Shown here piece after piece: positions 56,640-64,000 of a DNA stretch of 64,000 nucleotides; position 1 is the stretch's first letter, and each line of letters begins with the position of its first letter. The stretch comes from Parvularcula sp038749595 (GTDB lineage Bacteria; Pseudomonadota; Alphaproteobacteria; Caulobacterales; Parvularculaceae). The stretch lies in the NCBI GenBank assembly GCA_038749595.1, contig JBCDHW010000002.1, forward strand, positions 248,001-312,000, in the 5' to 3' direction. The notes beneath the pieces are model-generated. The model searched no databases, was not told the DNA's origin, and worked only from the letters and a program-made list of their open reading frames with translations. The position numbers were made by a program, and so were the translations under genes.

Positions 56640-58136
56640 ATGGCCGGCTTGGAGAACAAAGCCGTCCTTGATGACGACACCCCGCCCCTGCGCGCAGGGA
56701 GGGAAGAGCGTGTCTCCACGCCCCGAACGCCAAACGATACGCCGGAAACCGGCAACCCACTCCGCGCCGACCCCATCACCGAACCGAGCAGTCGGGCACG
56801 CTGGCTCCCGGATCCGGAGCAAGTTTGGCTCGCCGCGCGAATCCTCGGCGTTTTGGTGATCCTCGTATGGCTCATCGCATGGCCCATCGGCATGACCATG
56901 GCTGCGAGCGAGACCACCGGCACCTTCACCCTCCGCTTTGGCTATTCCGGCGCCGTGGTCATTCTCGCGCTGACGACAGCGGTGCTGATTGTCGTCGGCG
57001 GATACTGCCTCCGCGCAGGCTTACGCTTGGAGGCAACCGCCGACCGCTTGCGCCAAGCCGTCCGCTCGATCGAACCAAACCTCCGGGCCGATGCCCTGCG
57101 TGAAGACGTCAACGTCCTGGGCGGAGAGATCGACCGCGCTTTAGGCAAACTGGTCGATGCCGAGCGCCAAATCCGCGAGCAGGTCGGCGCCATTGATGCC
57201 GCCACCGAGACCATGCGCGAGGGATCAGGCGCGGCCACCGACCGCTTGGCCAAGGAACGCCGTGCACTGATCGACGCCACGTCGGCGATGAACGCCGAGG
57301 CCGAAGCCTTCGCCACCGCCCTCGCCTCCTCCTCGCAAAAGGCGCAAGCCGATGCCGCCGCGCTGGCACCCGACCTCGACCAAAAAGTCGAGCGGCTCGA
57401 AAAGGTCTCGTCCGAAAGCGCGTCCCAGTTCGAAGCGCTCCGCGAAGCCATGGCCGAGAGCCTGGAATTGCTCCGTGAGCGCCCTGCCGAGATGGCGAGC
57501 GATCTCAAAGACGGCGCCGACACCCTGCGCGCAGCGCAAGACGCCCTGATCGCCGAGAGCGAAAAACTCCGTGCATTGATCGATCAACAAAAAGAACGGG
57601 CAGACCTCCTCGGCCGGACGCTTGCCGAGCAATCTGCGAAACTCACCCGGCGGCGTGAAGCGACCAAGAGCATGGGCGGCACCTGGCGGCGCATCTTGGA
57701 CAAGGTCGAGCAGGAAGCGCCCGCGCAACAACCTGCACCGGTCACCGCGAAGCACGACGCAATTTCCGTCTCCGACGACGAGCGCGCGCGTTTGCAGCGG
57801 CTCCATCAGTATACGTTGTCCGCGCGCAGCCAGCTCTTCGGTGCGCCCGACGAAGACACCATCGCGCGGTTCCGCAGCGGCGATCACCAGATTTTCATCC
57901 GCGATATCCTCAGCCGCGAGAAGATGGAGGTGAAAGCCCGCCTCGCCCTCGCCATGGATGCCGACGCCGCGTTCGCTTCCGAGGCTGAGACGTTCCTCAC
58001 CGATTTCGATGCGCTGCTCGCGCCGCTGGTCGACGGCGAGCCCGCAGAAACCGAGGCCGCGCTGAACGAAATGCTCGGCTCGCCGATGGGCAAGCTCTAC
58101 GTCATCACCGGCAGAGCGCGGGGGCACTTCCGTTAA
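56640..58136 (+). CDS. Coiled-coil membrane protein of unknown function
   Basis: ATG 56640 is chosen because GGAG sits six bases upstream; TTG 56628 and ATG 56634 are in frame. The 498-aa protein has a disordered N-terminus of about 60 residues, two membrane helices ('ILGVLVILVWLIAWPIGMTM' and 'GYSGAVVILALTTAVLIVVG'), and a coiled coil of about 230 residues rich in Ala, Glu and Arg. A conserved-looking C-terminal domain reads 'LQRLHQYTLSARSQLFGAPDE' through 'LGSPMGKLYVITGRARGHF'. The layout recalls polar or division-linked proteins such as TipN, but I have no sequence match to support that. Confidence 0.75.
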   Translation: MAGLENKAVLDDDTPPLRAGREERVSTPRTPNDTPETGNPLRADPITEPSSRARWLPDPEQVWLAARILGVLVILVWLIAWPIGMTMAASETTGTFTLRFGYSGAVVILALTTAVLIVVGGYCLRAGLRLEATADRLRQAVRSIEPNLRADALREDVNVLGGEIDRALGKLVDAERQIREQVGAIDAATETMREGSGAATDRLAKERRALIDATSAMNAEAEAFATALASSSQKAQADAAALAPDLDQKVERLEKVSSESASQFEALREAMAESLELLRERPAEMASDLKDGADTLRAAQDALIAESEKLRALIDQQKERADLLGRTLAEQSAKLTRRREATKSMGGTWRRILDKVEQEAPAQQPAPVTAKHDAISVSDDERARLQRLHQYTLSARSQLFGAPDEDTIARFRSGDHQIFIRDILSREKMEVKARLALAMDADAAFASEAETFLTDFDALLAPLVDGEPAETEAALNEMLGSPMGKLYVITGRARGHFR

Positions 58137-58745
58137 TCAGCGACCGACCTGATCCTTCGCGATCAACTCCATCGCCCACGATGCCGCGTCCCGCGTGGCC
58201 ACGGAAGCCGCGTCGTTGATCGCCTGCGCCGCCATTTGGGTGGTGTCCTCACGGACCTCCCGGCGCTCAGCGAACCGCTGGGTCCCCAGGACCCGTCCGC
58301 GTCCACTCTCAAGGCGCACACGGAACACCACATCCGCCTCAGGAACCGTTCCCGTACGGTCCAAATGCATCGCCGCCATATCGATGTACACGGTATAATC
58401 CGAAATCGGCAGCGACACCCGATCCGCCACGGCCAAAAGCTGCCCGCGCTCTTCAAAGCTGCGCTCCACCAACAGCGACATCAAGAGCGGCGCACGATCC
58501 GACCACTCGCCCTCTGGCAAATAGCGGAGCTCGTTTGGCGCCGTCCGCACGGCAATCCGTGAGCTGTTGAGGGCACCCTCCGCCCGCGCGTCGGCCACGG
58601 CCAACGTCGCGAAAATATCCGCGCCCCGCTCGGTCACCGGCGCCGCGGTCAAGGTGTACCGCGGCGGCAAGTCCTTGGCCGGAGAAATCAGCGAAATGCA
58701 CCCAGACAGGCACAACGCCGTCAGCACGAAGACGAATTTGTTCAT
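58137..58745 (-). CDS. ABC-type transport auxiliary lipoprotein (PqiC/LptE-like family)
   Basis: This 202-aa protein has a lipobox LSGC (Cys16). 'PPRYTLTAAP' after the linker, 'RIAVRTAPNELRYLPEGEWSDRAPLLMSLLVERSFEE' and 'VVFRVRLESGRGRVLGTQRF' fit the ABC_trans_aux family found with MCE transport systems. It would be anchored to the outer membrane and help pass lipid between membranes. It overlaps the mlaD stop by 4 bp and is the last gene of the operon. Its stop is directly adjacent to the convergent coiled-coil gene's stop. Confidence 0.9.
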   Translation of the reverse strand: MNKFVFVLTALCLSGCISLISPAKDLPPRYTLTAAPVTERGADIFATLAVADARAEGALNSSRIAVRTAPNELRYLPEGEWSDRAPLLMSLLVERSFEERGQLLAVADRVSLPISDYTVYIDMAAMHLDRTGTVPEADVVFRVRLESGRGRVLGTQRFAERREVREDTTQMAAQAINDAASVATRDAASWAMELIAKDQVGR

Positions 58746-59677
58746 TGCCGCGACTCCGGACGGTTCTCGCCAAGTAAGAAGCGCGCAGGATCACGTTCAA
58801 ACTCTTGCAGGATGGCCTCCGTGGTGGCGAGCACACGGTTGGCCTGGGCAATCACGCCGACACTGGCGCCCAGCCCTTCTTGAGCAAACGCGTCAATCGC
58901 CGGCCGGTTTTCTTCGAGGATATTGTCGATCTGCGCCATCGCCGAGCTCAATTCCTCGGCTGCGACCGCCGCTTCCTCCAGCGTCTTGCGGAAATCGTCC
59001 CGAAGCAGATCATCCATTTCCGTCAGGATCGCATTCACTTTCGCCGTGGTCTGATCAAGCGCCTCGGCTTGTCGGCGCAGCAAGATCGCCGTCGTCGCCG
59101 TCTCTTCGATGATCGTCCCAATCGCCTCGTCACTATCCGCGATCCGGTCGGTAATCGCCTCAATATCTTCGAGGATCCGGTTCACCCGCGCGATATTCGC
59201 CGCGGAAACAAGGTTGGTGATGTTCTCCGCCAGCGGCCCAGAACTCTCGATCACCGCCGCGAGGCCACCGGCTGAGCCTTTAATCTGCGGCACCCGCTCC
59301 CGGCTGATCGCTTTCAGCAGCGGTTGGTCCGGCGATCCGCCCACGAACTGAATGACCGCGAGGCCTGTGACGCCCACAAGCTCAAGCTCCGCACGCGTAT
59401 CTTCTTTGATCGGCGTATTCTCATCAACCCGCACCACCGCGCGCGCGAGGTTGGGGTTGGCCGGGTCGAGCGACAGGTCCTCAACCTCGCCGACCCGGAT
59501 GCCGTTAAACAGCACGTTGGCACCGACCTGCAGGCCCGATATCCGCTCTTCGAACGTAATCTCGTACTCATCATACTCACGCTCAGCATTGCCCAGCCAC
59601 AGCGCGAACAACAGCGCCAGCACCAGGGTCATCACCACCGAAGCACCAATCAAAACGTAATGGGCGCGGGTTTCCAT
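58742..59677 (-). CDS. mlaD: MCE-domain periplasmic lipid-binding protein
   Basis: This 311-aa protein has an N-terminal membrane helix ('HYVLIGASVVMTLVLALLFALWLG') and an MCE domain ('YEITFEERISGLQVGANVLFNGIRVGEV' through 'GLAVIQFVGGSPDQPLL'). A long helical C-terminal part of about 170 residues contains 'LAENITNLVSAANIARVNRILEDIEAIT'. MCE proteins form hexameric rings that carry phospholipids. The C-terminal helices are longer than in E. coli MlaD and resemble other alphaproteobacterial MCE proteins. Confidence 0.93.
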   Translation of the reverse strand: METRAHYVLIGASVVMTLVLALLFALWLGNAEREYDEYEITFEERISGLQVGANVLFNGIRVGEVEDLSLDPANPNLARAVVRVDENTPIKEDTRAELELVGVTGLAVIQFVGGSPDQPLLKAISRERVPQIKGSAGGLAAVIESSGPLAENITNLVSAANIARVNRILEDIEAITDRIADSDEAIGTIIEETATTAILLRRQAEALDQTTAKVNAILTEMDDLLRDDFRKTLEEAAVAAEELSSAMAQIDNILEENRPAIDAFAQEGLGASVGVIAQANRVLATTEAILQEFERDPARFLLGENRPESRQ

Positions 59678-59688
59678 AGCCTCGTCTC

Positions 59689-60486
59689 CTAGGCGTTTTC
59701 TCTTGCAAGGCTCGCGCCTTGAGCAGCGCGGCCGCGAGGCCCGCCGAAATAATCGCTAATCCAGGGATGGTTCGACCGCTCAACGTCTTCGAGCGGCGCG
59801 TTCACAATCACCTTCTTGTCGGCCAGCACCGCAACCCGATCACAATCGCGGTAAAGGCTGTCGAGGTCGTGGGTGATCATAAAAATCGTCAAACCCAAAT
59901 TATCCCGCAGACTGATAATCAGCTCGTCAAACTTTGCAGCACCGATGGGGTCAAGACCCGCCGTCGGCTCATCAAGGAACAGGACCTGCGGGTCGAGCGC
60001 CATCGCCCGGGCCAGCGCCACCCGCTTTCGCATCCCCCCCGAAAGGTCCGCCGGCATCTTGGTGCCCACACTCTCATCAAGGCCCGCCAGAGAGAGCTTC
60101 ATCCCCGCAATCTCTTCAGCCAGCGCGTCCGAGATCTCGTGGTGGTGCTCCCGCAGAGGCGCCATGACATTCTCCGCCACCGTCATCGAGCTGAACAACG
60201 CACCGTCTTGGAAAAGAATACCGATATCGTCGTTGAGGCCGCTCGTGTCGTGCTCACGGGGAAAGATCTGTTTACCGAGGATCGTCACCGTCCCCGCCTG
60301 CGGCTTACGCAGGCCAACAATCGTCCGCATCAGGACCGACTTGCCGGTACCCGACCCGCCGACAACGCCGATAATCTCGCCGCGATGGACATCGAGATCG
60401 AGATTGTCATGCACCACGTGGTGGCCAAACTGGTTCAGCACACCGCGCACTTCAATGACGTTTTCTGGTGAGGAACTCCCGTGCAC
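59689..60486 (-). CDS. mlaF: Mla-type ABC transporter ATP-binding protein
   Basis: This 265-aa ATPase has Walker A 'GGSGTGKSVLMRTIVG', 'GILFQDGALFSSMTVAENVM' (Q-loop), signature 'LSGGMRKRVALARAM' and Walker B 'VLFLDEPTAGLDPIG'. The tyrosine-free 'LFQDGALFSSMTVAEN' phrase is characteristic of MlaF/Ttg2A. It works with MlaE in retrograde or anterograde phospholipid movement. The start overlaps the mlaE stop by one base. Confidence 0.95.
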   Translation of the reverse strand: MHGSSSPENVIEVRGVLNQFGHHVVHDNLDLDVHRGEIIGVVGGSGTGKSVLMRTIVGLRKPQAGTVTILGKQIFPREHDTSGLNDDIGILFQDGALFSSMTVAENVMAPLREHHHEISDALAEEIAGMKLSLAGLDESVGTKMPADLSGGMRKRVALARAMALDPQVLFLDEPTAGLDPIGAAKFDELIISLRDNLGLTIFMITHDLDSLYRDCDRVAVLADKKVIVNAPLEDVERSNHPWISDYFGGPRGRAAQGASLARENA

Positions 60487-61625
60487 TAGTAATCGAGCTC
60501 CATGAAGAAGATCGCGAACAGCGCATCGGTGAGGATGACGAGAAACAGCGATTGCACCACCGCCACCGTGGTGCGGCGGCCGAGATCCTCGGCGGAGCTT
60601 TCCACCATCATCCCGTGGTAGCAGCCGACAACGGCAATCGCGAAACCGAAGAACGGCGCCTTCGCCATCCCGACCACGAAATTGCTGATGACGATAATTT
60701 CCTGGGTACGGGCCATGAACAGCGCCGGCGGTATGTCGAGGAACGCCGCGCCCACCGCGCCGCCGCCGATCATCCCAAGGATCGCCGCGAAAAACGCCAA
60801 GCAGGGCAGCGCCACCACGAGCGCGATCACCCGCGGAACCACCAACGCATCGAGGGGGTCGATCCCCATCGCCTGCATGGCATCAATTTCTTCGCGGAGC
60901 TTCATCGAGCCTATGGCGGCGGTAAACGCGCTGCCCGATCGCCCTGCGACAAGGATCGCCGTGAGCAGCACCCCAAACTCGCGCAGAACAGAAATTCCGA
61001 CCAGCTCGACGGCAAAAACCTCTGCCCCGAACTCCGCAAGCACCGTCGCGCCCATAAACGCGACCACCGCCCCAATGAGGAAGGACATCAGCCCCACGAT
61101 GAAAATCGCGTTCAGGCCTGAGCTCTCCATGTGGTGGACCACGGACGTGGGCCGCAGGTGCCGCGGGTGGCGCACCATGTCCGCCATCCGCGCCATCACG
61201 GCCCCAACGAAGCTTAAAATGTGGAGAGCTTCGTCAAGCATTCCCTCGGCAGTTTTGCCGACACGTTCCAAAACGATCAGAATAGACTTGGGATGCGCGT
61301 GCACTTCGCAGGACGACAAATTGGCTGCGGCCTGCGCCAGGAGGACCTGATGCCGATCGTCGACATTTTCGAACCCGCGCAGCGGCTCGGTCGCAACCGT
61401 CCGTGCGCCGCAAGCCTGCATCGTCCGCTGCAGCACCATCGCGCCAGAAGTATCAAGCGCTTCAATATGTTGAAGGTCGATCGTCAGAGGCTTATCCAGC
61501 GTGGTCGCAGCAAACTTGCGGACCGCATCGTCAATCTTGGTGATGCCGTCGCTGATCGTCCAACGCCCCTCGACCACGAGACGCGGCGAGGCCGTGTCAT
61601 CGATCGTGAAACGCGCGTTGGTCAT
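60486..61625 (-). CDS. mlaE: MlaE permease with N-terminal STAS domain
   Basis: The start at ATG 61625 gives 379 aa; ATG 61697 would add 24 residues. Residues about 1-95 are a STAS domain ('PLTIDLQHIEALDTSGAMVLQ'), the role played by separate MlaB in E. coli. The rest is the MlaE domain: 'GLNAIFIVGLMSFLIGAVVAFMG', 'VLLTAILVAGRSGSAFTAAIGSMKLREEIDAM' and 'GIDPLDALVVPRVIALVVALPCL'. STAS-MlaE fusions are common in Alphaproteobacteria. It is the first gene of the mlaE-F-D-lipoprotein operon, divergent from the CHASE2 gene. Confidence 0.95.
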   Translation of the reverse strand: MTNARFTIDDTASPRLVVEGRWTISDGITKIDDAVRKFAATTLDKPLTIDLQHIEALDTSGAMVLQRTMQACGARTVATEPLRGFENVDDRHQVLLAQAAANLSSCEVHAHPKSILIVLERVGKTAEGMLDEALHILSFVGAVMARMADMVRHPRHLRPTSVVHHMESSGLNAIFIVGLMSFLIGAVVAFMGATVLAEFGAEVFAVELVGISVLREFGVLLTAILVAGRSGSAFTAAIGSMKLREEIDAMQAMGIDPLDALVVPRVIALVVALPCLAFFAAILGMIGGGAVGAAFLDIPPALFMARTQEIIVISNFVVGMAKAPFFGFAIAVVGCYHGMMVESSAEDLGRRTTVAVVQSLFLVILTDALFAIFFMELDY

Positions 61626-61779
61626 CTGCTTGAAAGCCTTCCCGTTTACCTTGGGTCTGAATGCGAAAACCCTGCCATAAAGTCTTGAACACCGCATGAA
61701 GCGGCCTGCCGACTCCCCCCACCTGTTATAGCGTTAATAAGCACGGCCCGCGCAAGAGTGAGAAGGTTACCAAAGCCCG

Positions 61780-64000
61780 ATGAGTCTTTTCGAACAGCGT
61801 CAGGAACAACGTCTTCGGTTGCTGTTGATCCCGCCCGCAGCGGTGATTTTGCTGATTGCCGCGGCAACGATCCTCACCGGCGGACGGCCCGGGATCCCGA
61901 CCCGCGACGGCGCGCTCGATATGATCATGCGCCTCGCCCCGCGGCCGTCGGCGGAGCTGCCCGTTGCCGCGATCATGATCGACGACGCCAGTGTCGAGCG
62001 GCTCGGCCCATGGCCATGGCCGCGCAGCGCCCTTGGCGCTTTGGTCGATGCCGCCGAAGACGCTGGCGCCGCTTCGGTGACCGTGACCACCTCCGTGGCA
62101 GGCGAAGATCCTCTATCGCCCGACGTGGTGGCCCGCCGTTGGCTCGCGGTGCCCGGCATTTCCGGCTTTGGCGAAGTCGCCAACATCGCTGCCCTCCCCA
62201 CCAACGACCTGCTGCTCGCCAGGGCCGCAGCCGGAGGGCCGGTCGCGCTGACGATCTCCGCCCGCGCCAATGGCACCGGCGCCGGCGTTGATTGGAACGA
62301 GACGACCCTTCTTAACGCCGCGTGGCTCAGCGCTGACGGCTTCCGCGATGGCCGCCGGGAGCTCACGCTTCCCTCCGTGCCGTCCAACCGCTCCGTTGCA
62401 GGCGAGCTGCTTGAAACCAAGGTCCTCGCCGCAAGCGGCCTCCCCCTCGACCCCGATAAAGTCGTCCGGTCGGTCATCCCCGTTCTGTATACAGAGCAAG
62501 GCCCCGCCGCGACGCCCGGCATTGCCGCGCTCGCCGCATCTGGCGAAGTGGTGAAGCTCAACCTCCAGTCCGTCGCGCTTTCGTCCCTCGCGCCGCGTCC
62601 GCGCAGCATCCAGATCGGCGACAACGCGCCCTTCGAGCTGACCAGCCGCGCCGAGTTCCGCCTGTGGATGCCCAAAGAAATCGGCCTACCGATGATCTCC
62701 GCATGGCGGGTCATCGATGATCCCGAGGCTTGGACCGCGTCACTCAAAGACGTGCACGTCTTTATCGGCCAAGATCAAACCAACGCGTCAACCTTGCGGA
62801 CCGGGCGTGGCCGCATGCCCGCGGCCCAGCTGCACGCGCTGATTGCCGACCAGGCCGCTTACGGCGCCGCGCCAAAAAGACCGCTATGGGCCAATTTCGC
62901 AGAAGCGGCCGCTGTGCTCCTCCTCGGCGCCATCGCCGTGCTCTGCGTGATCTTCTTGCCGCCTGCACTTTCCGTGATCGGAACAATCGTTGCAGCCGCG
63001 GCAGCCTTCGTCGCCGCGTTCGCCGCCTTCCGCACCTCGGGCCTGCTGCTCGACCCCTCGCCCGCGATGATCGCTGCAGCGCTCGGTCCCGCTGCCGTTG
63101 GGGCGACAGTCCTTGTCAACATGGCCATCCGCGATGACCGGGTGCGCGGCGCCTTCCACGGCGCCCTCCCCCAAGCCGCGATGCAGCGGGTTCAGCGCCA
63201 AGGCGGACGACGCCTGTTGTCCGGCGTCCACCGCGATGTGACGGTCCTCTCCTGCGCGCTCCAACTCCCGTCAGGTCTCGTTGAGCAGTTTACGGACGAC
63301 CCCGAGGCGTTCATGCAATTCAAAGCGGCCGCGAACGATCGCCTGCGCCGGACGATCCTCGACCACGAAGGCACCGTCGATTACGGGGAGGACGGACGGC
63401 TTTTAGGCTACTGGAACGTCCCCCTCGACGCACCAAAACACGTCGAGCAAGCCTGCTCCTGCGCGCTCAAAATGCTCGACGACGTCAGCGCCATCAGCGA
63501 GCAAGTCGCCGAGAGCCACCACATTTCATCCGTAGACAGTGCAGCTGGCGAGCTCTCCGATGGCCGCATCGAAATCGGCATCTCGACCGGCCAGTGCTTT
63601 GCCGGACCCGTCGGCCTGGGTGGCCGCAACCGCTACGCAGCTCTGGGCATGCCCGTGCGCTTTGCTGGCCGGTTGCGCAGCCGGTCCGAGCTCTACGGCC
63701 CCGCCATCCTCACCGATGCCAAAGTCTACGACACCCTCCGCCACCACTACGCTTTCCTCGACCTCGATATTGTTCGGCGTACGGCAGAAAGCGATGCTGA
63801 AGTCATCTACGGCCTCGTCGGTAATCCGTTCTTGAAAGCATCCAAGACGTTCCGCGACCTCGCCGACGTCCAGCGCAGCCTGCTCGAAGCCTGGCGCGAG
63901 CAAGACCTCGCCACTGCAACGCGCCAGCTCCAAAAACTGCGCGGCATCCCCGGCGTACCCCAGCCCTATGTCGAACTGTTCGAAACACGGATCATGAACG
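61780..64000 (+). CDS. CHASE2 receptor with degenerate adenylate-cyclase domain, 3' end missing
   Basis: The frame runs from ATG 61780 off the right edge (740 codons seen). Residues about 10-30 are a membrane helix, about 35-365 a periplasmic CHASE2 domain ('VAAIMIDDASVERLGPWPWPRS', 'DVHVFIGQDQ'), then three helices (about 372-450) and a class III cyclase-like domain. The cyclase is altered: the first metal site reads 'VTVLSCALQLPSG' (no Asp), the second 'GEDGRLLGYWNVP', and the substrate segment 'RNRYAALGMPVRFAGRL' has lost the usual Asp residues and Asn. Catalysis is therefore doubtful, though the fold is clear. It is divergent from mlaE. Confidence 0.88.
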   Translation, partial: MSLFEQRQEQRLRLLLIPPAAVILLIAAATILTGGRPGIPTRDGALDMIMRLAPRPSAELPVAAIMIDDASVERLGPWPWPRSALGALVDAAEDAGAASVTVTTSVAGEDPLSPDVVARRWLAVPGISGFGEVANIAALPTNDLLLARAAAGGPVALTISARANGTGAGVDWNETTLLNAAWLSADGFRDGRRELTLPSVPSNRSVAGELLETKVLAASGLPLDPDKVVRSVIPVLYTEQGPAATPGIAALAASGEVVKLNLQSVALSSLAPRPRSIQIGDNAPFELTSRAEFRLWMPKEIGLPMISAWRVIDDPEAWTASLKDVHVFIGQDQTNASTLRTGRGRMPAAQLHALIADQAAYGAAPKRPLWANFAEAAAVLLLGAIAVLCVIFLPPALSVIGTIVAAAAAFVAAFAAFRTSGLLLDPSPAMIAAALGPAAVGATVLVNMAIRDDRVRGAFHGALPQAAMQRVQRQGGRRLLSGVHRDVTVLSCALQLPSGLVEQFTDDPEAFMQFKAAANDRLRRTILDHEGTVDYGEDGRLLGYWNVPLDAPKHVEQACSCALKMLDDVSAISEQVAESHHISSVDSAAGELSDGRIEIGISTGQCFAGPVGLGGRNRYAALGMPVRFAGRLRSRSELYGPAILTDAKVYDTLRHHYAFLDLDIVRRTAESDAEVIYGLVGNPFLKASKTFRDLADVQRSLLEAWREQDLATATRQLQKLRGIPGVPQPYVELFETRIMN

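Overview
The window is chromosomal DNA, about 60% G+C by eye, from a Gram-negative alphaproteobacterium. The evidence is gene order and content: the block rpoZ, rsh, pyrE, pdxJ, acpS, lepB, rnc, era with recO nearby; dusB followed directly by ntrY and ntrX; a DUF2842 gene; an MlaE permease fused to a STAS domain; and a VPxPA-CTERM surface protein. The type II secretion (T2SS) operon and the large TonB receptor suggest an aquatic heterotroph of the Parvularcula/Hyphomonas/Caulobacter neighbourhood. That placement is an inference from content. I see no rRNA, IS element, CRISPR array or integrated phage.

Layout. 1-2.9 kb: 5' end of an RND-efflux adaptor, a divergent membrane LytTR regulator and a thioesterase-like lipoprotein. 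3.1-8.9 kb: a probable metal-acquisition locus resembling the Vibrio Zrg system, with a MacB-like ABC ATPase and permease on plus facing a minus-strand set of MerC, DUF3299, histidine-rich ZrgA/DUF2796, a second DUF3299 and a purple-acid-phosphatase-like enzyme. 8.9-18.6 kb: a tandem-repeat array beside tRNA-Leu(GAG), then lipB, an EamA transporter, rpsI-rplM, a lipoprotein converging on ctaA, DUF2842, a CTERM protein, a LysM protein, a LOG-family enzyme and a cation diffusion facilitator. 18.1-36.2 kb: the T2SS region. gspC to gspN form one minus-strand operon ending in an uncharacterised lipoprotein. Upstream lie a TonB-dependent receptor, a 984-codon internally duplicated lipoprotein with a Pho-box-like site ahead of it, and the divergent prepilin peptidase gspO.

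36.2-43.2 kb: dienelactone hydrolase, the dusB-ntrY-ntrX operon (no ntrBC, and an NtrX with degenerate ATPase motifs), recO and a membrane protein. 43.2-50.9 kb: a tight minus-strand housekeeping operon from rpoZ to era covering the stringent response, pyrimidine and pyridoxine synthesis, lipid carrier activation, signal peptidase and RNA maturation. 51.2-58.1 kb: a putative EreA-like secreted protein, nadK, a degenerate EAL protein whose 3' end overlaps thiO by 156 bp, an orphan holin-like protein and a coiled-coil membrane protein. 58.1-61.6 kb: an Mla-type lipid transport operon (mlaE, mlaF, mlaD, auxiliary lipoprotein). 61.8 kb to the end: a CHASE2 receptor with a degenerate adenylate-cyclase domain, cut by the window edge.

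The most interesting ensemble is the T2SS region. A likely substrate (duplicated lipoprotein) and its likely receptor (TonB-dependent) sit between gspC and gspO, with a candidate PhoB site, which suggests a phosphate-starvation scavenging module. A second theme is signalling proteins that keep their fold but have lost catalytic residues (NtrX, the EAL protein, the CHASE2 cyclase).
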